From contig NZ_JBBCJO010000001.1 in assembly GCF_037190085.1 (NCBI RefSeq), positions 62,001 through 126,000 on the forward strand: a DNA stretch of 64,000 nucleotides. Reading direction: 5' to 3'. This stretch comes from Gemmatimonas aurantiaca (GTDB taxonomy: Bacteria > Gemmatimonadota > Gemmatimonadetes > Gemmatimonadales > Gemmatimonadaceae). The stretch's first letter is position 1. Each line of letters starts with the position of its first letter. Under the pieces are notes generated by a model, which saw only the letters and a program-made list of their open reading frames with translations, was not told the DNA's origin and searched no databases. Position numbers and translations under genes: made by a program. This document shows, one piece after another, positions 17,109 through 24,857 of this stretch.

Positions 17109-18974
17109 TCAGAAGCGCCGTGACAGACGCACGTACACATTGGGCGACAGGCCGCTCTGCGAGACCGCCTGGGCCACGTACACCCCGAAGTCCCCGAAGT
17201 CGAATCCGCCGCCGACGTCGGTGCGCCAGGTATTGAGCGAGGGAATGCCCTTGTACATCAGCGCATCCAACGGGTCGGCCGTGCCTCCCGAGCCGCCGCC
17301 ATTGGGGCGGACGCGGTTGTCCACGAGCCATCCCCGACCGGAGTTGGCGAAGATCACCCAGGTGCCGTCACCACGAACCCCGTTGAAGCCCCAGCGGCTG
17401 TCGCCGTACTTGTCGTCGCCGAACAGGTTGATGCGGAAATCACCTTTCCATTCCACCTGTGCCAGCACCATGCGATCGCACTGCGCCGGACGACCGAGTG
17501 CGGCGTAGGCCTCCTCGGAGCCCGTCGCGCATGTGCCCACGTCGGCCGAACCGAGCATGCGACGGAAATCGAATCCCGGCAGCGCATCGATGCCGCTCAC
17601 GGCGAAGCGCCGCTGCACCGGCAGCGCGTTGCCACTTGTCCATCCACCGTACACCACCCGCGTGTTGAGCTGGGCCTGCGGGCCGAGCCGCGTATAGCGC
17701 CGCAGATCGAGCAGCAGCCGGGAATACTCCATGTCCCCCAGGGCGACAGGCGCGACGTTGACCGTGCCCACCGACTCGGGGCGCACGCCCTCGGTCAGCG
17801 TACCGAACCGATCCATCGTGCCGCTGCCGCGTTCGAACTCACCGCGCAGGTACCACCCCGAACGTGGGTTCACCGCATTCGTCCGCGTATCGATCGTGGC
17901 CGAAAGGGTGAGCAGATTCATGACCCCTTCATCGGCCGCGGGATTCACACGCCAGGGCACATCACTCGAAAAGATCGACCACACATCGCGCATGCGCCGG
18001 CTGCTCCAGCGTTCGCGTCCGTACGTGGCCCGCACTTCCGATCCGCGTCCGCCGAAGAGCGACACATATCCCTGGCCGCCGTGGCGTTGCCAGTAGTCGC
18101 GGTAGTCGCGCGTGAAGAGAAACGCATTGAGCCCCACTTCCGCCTCGGTGAGTTGCCAGTGTTCCATGGCGTCCACCTCGTCGAACAGGCGGCCGCCAAC
18201 GGCAATGCCCTTGCGTTCCCCCTGGCGCACTTCGAACAGGGCCCGATGTCCGAGATTTTCGCGATCCCAGCGCAGACCATCGCCCGTGCGGAAGATGCCG
18301 AAGAGTTCGGCGCGTATCCGTGTGTTCTCGGCCCGCGCCCGGAAGCGGGGGCCGACGATGATGGGCAGCCCCTCCACCCGATTGTAGGTGTGCGCGGTGG
18401 TCACGAAGAGCTGGCTCTCCGAGTTGTTCGTGTTGTCGTCGCGTACCCATTGCGACCAGCGGGCGAAGAAGTCGGTCTCCGCGACGAGCGTGTCCGCATC
18501 CTCGTGATAGCGATAGCGTGAGCTCCAGACGCGGATCTCCCCGCCGACATTCGGGCGATCCGGCGATTCGAACGTGCCACCCAGGACCGTGAGCGAACGT
18601 TCGATGCGTGAGCCCTCGAGCAGCAGCACATCGCCATTGAGCACGATCACCTGACCGGTCACCACACCGCCCAGACGGGCATTGCCGTTGAGCACCGCGA
18701 TGTCACCTCGCACGGTGTCGGTCGCGGCGAGCGAAAAATCGCCGCGCACCCGGCGCGTGGCGGGGGCGTTGAAGGTGCGGGTCACCTCGAGCGCGACATC
18801 GCGTGGCACACCGCCGACACGGCGATCCCGGTCCCGTTGCGCCTCACTTCCCGAAAAAGGAAGCAGCAGCGCGATCAGCCCCAGCAGCGGAACGGTGCGC
18901 ATGATCGGATGGGTCGGGCGTGGAAGGCAGGGCATGGGCAGGTGAGGACCGGAAGGGATCGCAGGCGGGTTCAT
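17109..18974 (-). CDS. Outer-membrane barrel protein with bactofilin-like N-terminal repeats
   Basis: This is a 621-aa protein from ATG 18974, which has a GGAG about 6 bases upstream; ATG 18902 would give the signal peptide MRTVPLLGLIALLLPFSGSEA directly (597 aa). After the signal, a stretch of short beta repeats (RVRGDFSLAATDTVRGDIAV..., VTGQVIVLNGDVLLLEGSRI) looks like a right-handed beta-helix of bactofilin type. The remainder (about residue 170 onward) consists of amphipathic strands and ends in LSRRF, a C-terminal Phe typical of outer-membrane barrels recognised by Bam. Some strands (GSGWYLRGEFERG type) resemble Omp85/BamA barrels. Specific role unknown; the DUF4390 gene follows. Confidence 0.75.
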   Translation of the reverse strand: MNPPAIPSGPHLPMPCLPRPTHPIMRTVPLLGLIALLLPFSGSEAQRDRDRRVGGVPRDVALEVTRTFNAPATRRVRGDFSLAATDTVRGDIAVLNGNARLGGVVTGQVIVLNGDVLLLEGSRIERSLTVLGGTFESPDRPNVGGEIRVWSSRYRYHEDADTLVAETDFFARWSQWVRDDNTNNSESQLFVTTAHTYNRVEGLPIIVGPRFRARAENTRIRAELFGIFRTGDGLRWDRENLGHRALFEVRQGERKGIAVGGRLFDEVDAMEHWQLTEAEVGLNAFLFTRDYRDYWQRHGGQGYVSLFGGRGSEVRATYGRERWSSRRMRDVWSIFSSDVPWRVNPAADEGVMNLLTLSATIDTRTNAVNPRSGWYLRGEFERGSGTMDRFGTLTEGVRPESVGTVNVAPVALGDMEYSRLLLDLRRYTRLGPQAQLNTRVVYGGWTSGNALPVQRRFAVSGIDALPGFDFRRMLGSADVGTCATGSEEAYAALGRPAQCDRMVLAQVEWKGDFRINLFGDDKYGDSRWGFNGVRGDGTWVIFANSGRGWLVDNRVRPNGGGSGGTADPLDALMYKGIPSLNTWRTDVGGGFDFGDFGVYVAQAVSQSGLSPNVYVRLSRRF

Positions 18975-19183
18975 CGAACACTCCAGCAGAAGGTCGCACC
19001 CCGTGAAGGCAAGACACGTACCACGCACATACCACGCACGGACCACCGGCGCGTGTCCGTGGTGGGCGTCCATCGTATGTCCTCGTACGTCCTCCAATGC
19101 GACACGCCTGTGTCGGAGTGCAACGCTGGAATCACGACGACAGTTGCACACCACCAGAAGGTTTGAAACGGAAATACAGGGGA

Positions 19184-20611
19184 CTATTCGTTGGCCGAGG
19201 CCAGGCCAAGTCTACGCATTCGACGATACAGGTTGGGCCGGTCGGTTTGCAGTCGTCGTGCCGCTTCGGCCACGTTGCCGTCGCTCTGGGCCAGGGCGGC
19301 GGAAATGAGACGACGTTCGTAGGCATCGAGCGCCTCGCTGAGCGGCAGCTGACCATCGAGCACCTCGGGCACACCCGCCGCGTCGTCGGGGGGCTCCTCG
19401 GCGGGGTTCCCGGCGGGAGTCCCGGGTGGGCCACCGCCAAACGCGCGGGGGTCGGGCAGCACCTGCCGCACGTCGGCCCGGGTCACCTCGCTGCCGGCGT
19501 GGAGAATGGCCAGCCGCTCCACGACGTTGGCCAGTTCGCGGATGTTGCCGGGCCAGTGGTACCCGCTGAGGGCCACCAGCGCCCCGTCCTGCCATTGCAC
19601 GAGCGGCCGACCGGTGCGGGTGCGGTGACGCGCCGAGAAGTGGCGCACGAGGGCAGGCAGATCGCCGGGCCGGTCACGCAGCGGCGGCAGATGGATGGGA
19701 ATGACGTTCAGGCGGAAGAACAGATCCTCGCGGAAGCTGCCATCGGCCACCGCCCGCGTGAGGTCCTTGTTGGTGGCCGCGAGAATGCGCACGTCCACCT
19801 TGATCGGTTTGCCGCCGCCCACCCGCTCGATCTCACGGGCCTCGATGGCGCGCAGCAGTTTGGCCTGCGCTTCGGCGCCCAGATCGCCCACTTCGTCGAG
19901 AAACAGCGTCCCGGTGTGGGCCAGCTCGAATCGCCCGATGCGGCGCTCGGTGGCGCCGGTGAACGCGCCCCGTTCGTGGCCGAACATCTCGCTTTCCACG
20001 AGATCGCGCGGAATGGCCGCGCAGTTCACCCGCACGAACGGTCGATCGCGCCGCGGGCTGGCCACATGCAGCGCCGCGGCCGCCAGTTCCTTGCCGGTGC
20101 CGGATTCGCCCGTGATGAGCACCCGCGCGTCGGTGGGCCCCACCCGGGCCAGCAGCGCCCGGACCTCGCGCATGGCCGGGGCGTCGCCGATCATCTCGCC
20201 GGAGATGCCCAGATCTTCACGCAGCGCCGCCGCGGCGCGCCGCGCCTGCCGGAGTTCGAACGCCGACGCGAGCGCGAGCAGCACCCCTTCGGGCGTGAGC
20301 GGCTTCTCGAGGAAGGTGAAGGCGCCGAGTCGGGTGGCACGCACGGCATCGGTGAGCGCCGCGCGTCCACTCATCATGACCACCGGCACATCGGGACGGC
20401 GTTCGCGCAATTTCTCGAGGAGACCGAGGCCATCGAGCTCACCGGGCATCATCAGGTCGATGAGAGCGACATCGGGCTCCAGCGTCTCGGCCAGTGCCAG
20501 TCCCGTGGCGCCATCGGACGCATCGCGCACGTCGTACCCTTCGGACGTGAGCAATGCGCCCACCATGCGCCGGATGTTCGGCTCGTCGTCGACGATCAGG
20601 ACACTGGGCAC
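19184..20611 (-). CDS. NtrC-family sigma-54-dependent response regulator
   Basis: This 475-aa cytoplasmic activator has a receiver domain (about 3-120, phospho-acceptor D52 in LIDLMMPG, K in FLEKPLTP), an AAA+ domain (Walker A GESGTGKE, the sigma-54 contact GAFTGA in GHERGAFTGATERR, Walker B TLFLDEVGD, arginine region FREDLFFRLNV) and a C-terminal Fis-type helix-turn-helix (NVAEAARRLQTDRPNLYRRM). It activates sigma-54 promoters when phosphorylated, probably by the NtrY-like kinase encoded at 21849-23189. It is the last gene of that four-gene operon, 9 bases after the 223-aa membrane protein. Targets are unknown. Confidence 0.95.
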   Translation of the reverse strand: MPSVLIVDDEPNIRRMVGALLTSEGYDVRDASDGATGLALAETLEPDVALIDLMMPGELDGLGLLEKLRERRPDVPVVMMSGRAALTDAVRATRLGAFTFLEKPLTPEGVLLALASAFELRQARRAAAALREDLGISGEMIGDAPAMREVRALLARVGPTDARVLITGESGTGKELAAAALHVASPRRDRPFVRVNCAAIPRDLVESEMFGHERGAFTGATERRIGRFELAHTGTLFLDEVGDLGAEAQAKLLRAIEAREIERVGGGKPIKVDVRILAATNKDLTRAVADGSFREDLFFRLNVIPIHLPPLRDRPGDLPALVRHFSARHRTRTGRPLVQWQDGALVALSGYHWPGNIRELANVVERLAILHAGSEVTRADVRQVLPDPRAFGGGPPGTPAGNPAEEPPDDAAGVPEVLDGQLPLSEALDAYERRLISAALAQSDGNVAEAARRLQTDRPNLYRRMRRLGLASANE

Positions 20612-20620
20612 GATGCGCGA

Positions 20621-21292
20621 TCAGCGGGAGACGTTCGACACGGGCACCGGCTCGCCGCGCTCGGTGAGGATGCGCGTGGTGAACCGTTGCGCTTCGGAGA
20701 CCTTCTCCATCTCGATGGCGACGGTGTCGAGATTGCGTTCCATGGTTTCGAAGCGGGACTCGAATTGCCGACGCAGTGTCGAGTCCTGCGCGCTCGCCGT
20801 GCCGCGCCGGTCGATGAAGCGGGCAATGGCGCGCGCGATCGGGAGTCCGATGCAGAGAAACCCCACCGCCGCGGCGAACGCCCAGGAGATCTGCACGAGG
20901 CCCTTGGGCACCACATCGCGAATGGGAATGGTGGTGCCGGTCGTACCCTGCTGGACATGGATGCCCCCGGCATCGACGCGCACGGTGATGTCGGGGTCCG
21001 GACCATTGGAGGGGAACACGATCGTGCCGGATTCGCGCGTGGTCGCGACGCGCCCCCCCTCGCCAGCGGTCCGGGCGGCATCCTGTGCGGCATCGCGTGC
21101 CGCCTGCGCGGCGTCGCGTGCGCCGACGCTGGCCTGACGCGCGGCGTCCATGGCGGCCCGCACGGCGTCGTTGATCTCCTGTTGGAGCTGCGCCCCGGCT
21201 GGGGGAGCGCCGGTCTGGCCCGTCTGCTGCATCGTCAGGATCGTCAGGGTCATCGTGGCGGGTCCCGCCGTTGTCGTCATCGTGATGGTCAT
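20621..21292 (-). CDS. One-TM signalling-operon protein, paralogue B
   Basis: This 223-aa protein of unknown function has an N-terminal Ala/Gln-rich helix (about 35-75), a small beta segment (TVRVDAGGIHVQQG), one TM helix (about 130-152) and a cytoplasmic coiled coil (RFETMERNLDTVAIEMEKV) ending EAQRFTTRILTER. The TM-plus-coil part matches the upstream neighbour: compare GLPIARAIARFIDRR and SEAQRFT here with GGPLVRSLARWFDKR and SEGQRFT there. The start ATG 21292 overlaps the neighbour's stop (ATGA). Lying between a histidine kinase and its NtrC-like regulator suggests a role in modulating that pair. Confidence 0.7.
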   Translation of the reverse strand: MTITMTTTAGPATMTLTILTMQQTGQTGAPPAGAQLQQEINDAVRAAMDAARQASVGARDAAQAARDAAQDAARTAGEGGRVATTRESGTIVFPSNGPDPDITVRVDAGGIHVQQGTTGTTIPIRDVVPKGLVQISWAFAAAVGFLCIGLPIARAIARFIDRRGTASAQDSTLRRQFESRFETMERNLDTVAIEMEKVSEAQRFTTRILTERGEPVPVSNVSR

Positions 21293-21852
21293 GTGCGCTC
21301 CATGCCTGGAGACCGTTCCGTCACCCGATCGGTGACCCGCTCTGCGACCCGCTCCGCGGCCCGATCGGCCAGCAGCTTCGCCGTGAAGCGCTGTCCCTCG
21401 CTGATGCGCTCCACTTCCACGGCCACCAGTTCCACGGCCTGCTCGATGGCGGCGAGCCGCTGTGCCACATCGTCGGGGACCTGGGGACCCGCCGTGCGCT
21501 TATCGAACCAGCGGGCGAGGGAACGCACCAGCGGTCCGCCCAGCACGACGGCCACGACCATCCAACAGCCGATGGCGACGATCTCGATGACGCCTCTCGG
21601 AATGTCGCTCCGGCGACTGCCACTCCCCGCCACCGACGGAAAGGGCGGAACGGCCGGTATGGCGGGCAGTGCCGGCGCTTCGAAGTTGCCGGTCACCTGC
21701 TCACCATCGACGGTGATGGCGCCGTCACGGATGACGATGCGCGTGGTGCCACCCTTGCCATCCGGCACGGTGATCAGTTGACCACCTTCACGGCTGCCCT
21801 GCACCGAGACGCCGGCTTCTCCGCCACTCTGCGCTCCCGTGCGCTGTGTCAT
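21289..21852 (-). CDS. One-TM signalling-operon protein, paralogue A
   Basis: This 187-aa protein of unknown function has a predicted beta region (RIVIRDGAITVDGEQVTG), a Pro/Ala linker, one TM helix (about 88-108), and a C-terminal coiled coil (AQRLAAIEQAVELVAVEVER) followed by SEGQRFTAKLLADR. It is a tandem paralogue of the next gene (20621-21292) over the TM and coil. It starts inside the last codon of the histidine kinase (21849-21852 overlap) and overlaps paralogue B by 4 bases, so the three are translationally coupled. A membrane adaptor or modulator of the two-component pair is plausible but unproven. Confidence 0.7.
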   Translation of the reverse strand: MTQRTGAQSGGEAGVSVQGSREGGQLITVPDGKGGTTRIVIRDGAITVDGEQVTGNFEAPALPAIPAVPPFPSVAGSGSRRSDIPRGVIEIVAIGCWMVVAVVLGGPLVRSLARWFDKRTAGPQVPDDVAQRLAAIEQAVELVAVEVERISEGQRFTAKLLADRAAERVAERVTDRVTERSPGMERT

Positions 21853-23189
21853 GCTCTCACTCCGGTCTGCAACGCGAGGTGGTGGGCGGCTGTTGCGTCG
21901 ACGTCGATGGGCAGACGGACGATCATGGTCGTGCCGCTGCCGACGGTACTGGATGCGACGATCGTGCCACGATGCGCTTCGATGGTCTGTCGGGCGATGG
22001 CGAGGCCGAGCCCCGTGCCGCCCGGTTTGGTGGTGACATAGGGTTCGAAGATGCGCTGCAGCACGTCGGGCGGCATGCCGGCTCCAGTATCGCTGATGCG
22101 GATCCCCACGGCCGCGGCTTCACGATACACCGTGACGGTGATCGTTCCCGTGGTCGTGGCATCCACCGCGTTGATGAGAATGTTGGTGACCGCGCGGACC
22201 AGCGCTTCGTGGAAGCCGGTGACCAGCGGCAGGTCTTCGGCACACGCCAGCTCCAGGGTCAGGCGATCGGGCACCACCGCGCGGGAGACGCGGGTGACGA
22301 GTTCGGCCACGTCGATCTCCGCGGGAGGGCCGTCGGGCAACCGCCCGAACTGCGCGAAGCTGCGGGCCATGGTCTCGAGACGCGCGGCTTCTTCCGCCAG
22401 CACTTCCACGGTGTCGCGCAATTCGTCGGGGGCCTGACGACGCAACCGATCGACGGCAAAGCGGATGGGCGTCAACGGGTTCTTGAGTTCATGCGCGAAA
22501 CGACGGGCCGACTCGCGAAACGCCTCGGCGCGCTCGGCCTCCAGCGCGCGGCGTCGTCCCGTTTCGAGTTCCTGAGCCATCGTGCGCATCCCCGATCTGA
22601 GTACTTCGAACTCCGGTGCGCCACGGCGCTCCGGCTGTTCGGGAAGCGGCCGCCCCATGCGGATCAGTCCCGTCCATCCCACCAGTTCGTCGAGCGGGCG
22701 GCTCAGTTGGCGACTGAGATGCCCCGCGACCCGTGAAGCGCCCACGGCCACTACCACCACCACCAGTACGGCTCCCACCAGGACCAGCCGCATGGACCGG
22801 CCGGCCACAAAGTCGAAGCGACGGGCGAGTTGGGCCGACTCGCGGAGCTCGGCCTCGTGTCGCTCCAGCACCTGCCGCTGCGCGGGGGCCAGCGACGTCC
22901 CCTGGACCGCCCGCAGCGCCTCCTCCCCACTCTTCGCGACCCGCTCCCAAGCCGAGCGCGCCGACAGCATCGAGAGGGTGCGGGCGGCGAGTCCAGTCCA
23001 GGCCAGCGTGACCACGACCGTCGGAATGAGGGCGAAGAGCAACAACATCGCGAACAGGCGCGTACGAAACGGAGCACGGGTGCCGTCCCGCGATGCGGGG
23101 CCGGCGCCCGAACGGGATTCCGTACGGGTTCTCGTACGAGGGGAGCCGGTCTCCGGTTTCGTGTCGATCTGCTTCCGCATCTCGTTCAT
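21849..23189 (-). CDS. NtrY-like sensor histidine kinase
   Basis: This 446-aa inner-membrane kinase has TM helices near 45-67 and 133-151 enclosing a roughly 65-residue periplasmic segment, then a HAMP-like region. The DHp domain has phospho-acceptor H233 in RFAHELKNPLTPI (the NtrY/NtrB-type H-box), and the HATPase domain has N, G1 and G2 boxes (NILINAVDA, DTGAGMP, GGTGLGLAI). The H-box with NPLTPI fits the NtrC-type regulator at the end of the operon. It is the first gene of the operon. The 40 bases upstream are shared with the divergent AMP-ligase gene. Confidence 0.93.
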   Translation of the reverse strand: MNEMRKQIDTKPETGSPRTRTRTESRSGAGPASRDGTRAPFRTRLFAMLLLFALIPTVVVTLAWTGLAARTLSMLSARSAWERVAKSGEEALRAVQGTSLAPAQRQVLERHEAELRESAQLARRFDFVAGRSMRLVLVGAVLVVVVVAVGASRVAGHLSRQLSRPLDELVGWTGLIRMGRPLPEQPERRGAPEFEVLRSGMRTMAQELETGRRRALEAERAEAFRESARRFAHELKNPLTPIRFAVDRLRRQAPDELRDTVEVLAEEAARLETMARSFAQFGRLPDGPPAEIDVAELVTRVSRAVVPDRLTLELACAEDLPLVTGFHEALVRAVTNILINAVDATTTGTITVTVYREAAAVGIRISDTGAGMPPDVLQRIFEPYVTTKPGGTGLGLAIARQTIEAHRGTIVASSTVGSGTTMIVRLPIDVDATAAHHLALQTGVRA

Positions 23190-23229
23190 AGTCAGTAATT
23201 TACGTGGCTGTACCCGATCCCGGAGTGAG

Positions 23230-24816
23230 ATGGCAACCTCGTGGTCCCTCGCCCCTCTCGTCGAACAGCGCGCTCAGGAGACCCCCGAGCACGTGCTGGC
23301 CACGGATGGTGCACGGACATGGACGTACCGACAGGTCGACGCCGATGCGTCTGCCCTGGCCGCGGCGTTCACGGAACTGGGGTTGGGGGCAGGTGACCGG
23401 ATTGCCGTTCACCTGCCGAACGGCGTCGAATGGATCGTGGCCACGCTGGCCGCGGCGAAGCTCGGCGCCGTCGTGGTGCCTGTCAGTCCGCAGCTCAGTG
23501 TCCACGATCTGCGCTATCAGCTTCGGCACGCCGAAGCGAGCGCGGTGGTCACCATCGAGCGATGGAACGGCGTGGACTATCTCCAGCGCTTCGAGGAGTT
23601 GCTGGGCGATCTTCCCGATCTGCAGTACGTCGTCACGGTCGGTGAGGAGGATCTGTGGTACGACGATCGGATCTTCCAGTTCGAAGACCTGATTTCGAGC
23701 GGCTCGGGCAAGCCGGTGAAGCGCGGGCCGGTGGACGACACGCCGGATCTCGCGCTGATGTACACCTCGGGCACGATGGGCAAGCCCAAGGCGGTGCAGC
23801 TGTCGCATCGGGCGGTGGTGGAGAACGCGGTGCGTACGGCCACGGTGCTGGCGGTGCGTCCCGAAGACCGGGTGCTCACGCTGGTGTCGTTCAGTGCCAT
23901 CTTCGGCTTCAGCGCCATGGTGGGCACGATGGTCAGCGGCGCCACGATCGTGCTGCAGCCCTCGTTCGATGCCGTGGCGGCGCTGCCGCTCATGAGCACC
24001 ACGCGGACCACCGTGGTGCTGGGGGTGCCCGCGCAGTTCCATCTGCTCATGCGCGAGCCGTCGTTCGACGCGGCGACGCTGAGCAGCATCCGCACGGGCC
24101 TGATGGCCGGCAGTGCGGTGGGCGAGGCACTGGTGCGCAAGGTGCGCCGATGGTGCGATGTGCTGGTCGGGTATGGGCTCACCGAAACAGGCGGGGCGGT
24201 CACCGTCACGCGCCTCGACGACGGTGAAGACCGTCGGTTGCACTCGGTGGGATGTCCGATGCCCGGCATCGAGGTGATGGCCATGGACCTGCTGTCCGGC
24301 GCGTTGCACGGCCCCGAAGCCGTGGGCGAACTCGCCGTGCGCGGATCGAATGTCATGCGGGGCTATCTCCGCATGCCGGCCGAAACGGCCAAGGTCCTCA
24401 CGCCGGAGGGATACTTCCTCACCGGCGATCTCGGCATCATCGACGAGGATGGCTGCGTGCGCATCCTCGGACGCCGACAGGAAACGATCTCGCGGGGCGG
24501 CGTGCAGCTCTATCCGCGCGAGATCGAGGATCGCCTGCGGGCGCATCCGGCAGTGGACGATGTCTGCGTGATCGGTGTTCCCCATGACGTCATGGGAGAA
24601 CTGGTCTGCGCATGCATCGTGGCGGTGGAAGGGGCAGTCATCACGGGCGACGAGATCAAGCGTTTTGCCCGCGACACGATGGCTGCCGACAAGGTTCCCG
24701 ACCTCGTCCGCTTCTTCGACGCGTTCCCGATGACCGGGAGCGGCAAGGTGCGTCGGCGAGAGCTCGCGCGTGCGATCGCGCTGAGTGCGAACGCCCTGAG
24801 CGCTTCGGCGCTGTAG
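23230..24816 (+). CDS. Acyl-AMP ligase (ANL superfamily)
   Basis: This 528-aa adenylate-forming enzyme activates a carboxylate with ATP, usually then forming a CoA thioester. It has the P-loop-like motif MYTSGTMGKPKAVQLSH, GYGLTETGGAV (A5), YFLTGDLGIIDEDG (A7), GRRQETISRGG (hinge and A8) and the C-terminal lysine in FPMTGSGKVRRREL (A10). The pattern suits fatty-acid or aromatic-acid CoA ligases; substrate unknown. The start ATG 23230 has a GGAG at 23222-23225, and longer frames upstream are antisense to the kinase gene. The NYN-domain gene follows after 41 bases. Confidence 0.92.
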   Translation: MATSWSLAPLVEQRAQETPEHVLATDGARTWTYRQVDADASALAAAFTELGLGAGDRIAVHLPNGVEWIVATLAAAKLGAVVVPVSPQLSVHDLRYQLRHAEASAVVTIERWNGVDYLQRFEELLGDLPDLQYVVTVGEEDLWYDDRIFQFEDLISSGSGKPVKRGPVDDTPDLALMYTSGTMGKPKAVQLSHRAVVENAVRTATVLAVRPEDRVLTLVSFSAIFGFSAMVGTMVSGATIVLQPSFDAVAALPLMSTTRTTVVLGVPAQFHLLMREPSFDAATLSSIRTGLMAGSAVGEALVRKVRRWCDVLVGYGLTETGGAVTVTRLDDGEDRRLHSVGCPMPGIEVMAMDLLSGALHGPEAVGELAVRGSNVMRGYLRMPAETAKVLTPEGYFLTGDLGIIDEDGCVRILGRRQETISRGGVQLYPREIEDRLRAHPAVDDVCVIGVPHDVMGELVCACIVAVEGAVITGDEIKRFARDTMAADKVPDLVRFFDAFPMTGSGKVRRRELARAIALSANALSASAL

Positions 24817-24857
24817 GCGATGCGCTCGATCACCCCGTTTCGAATCCAGGCTGGTTC

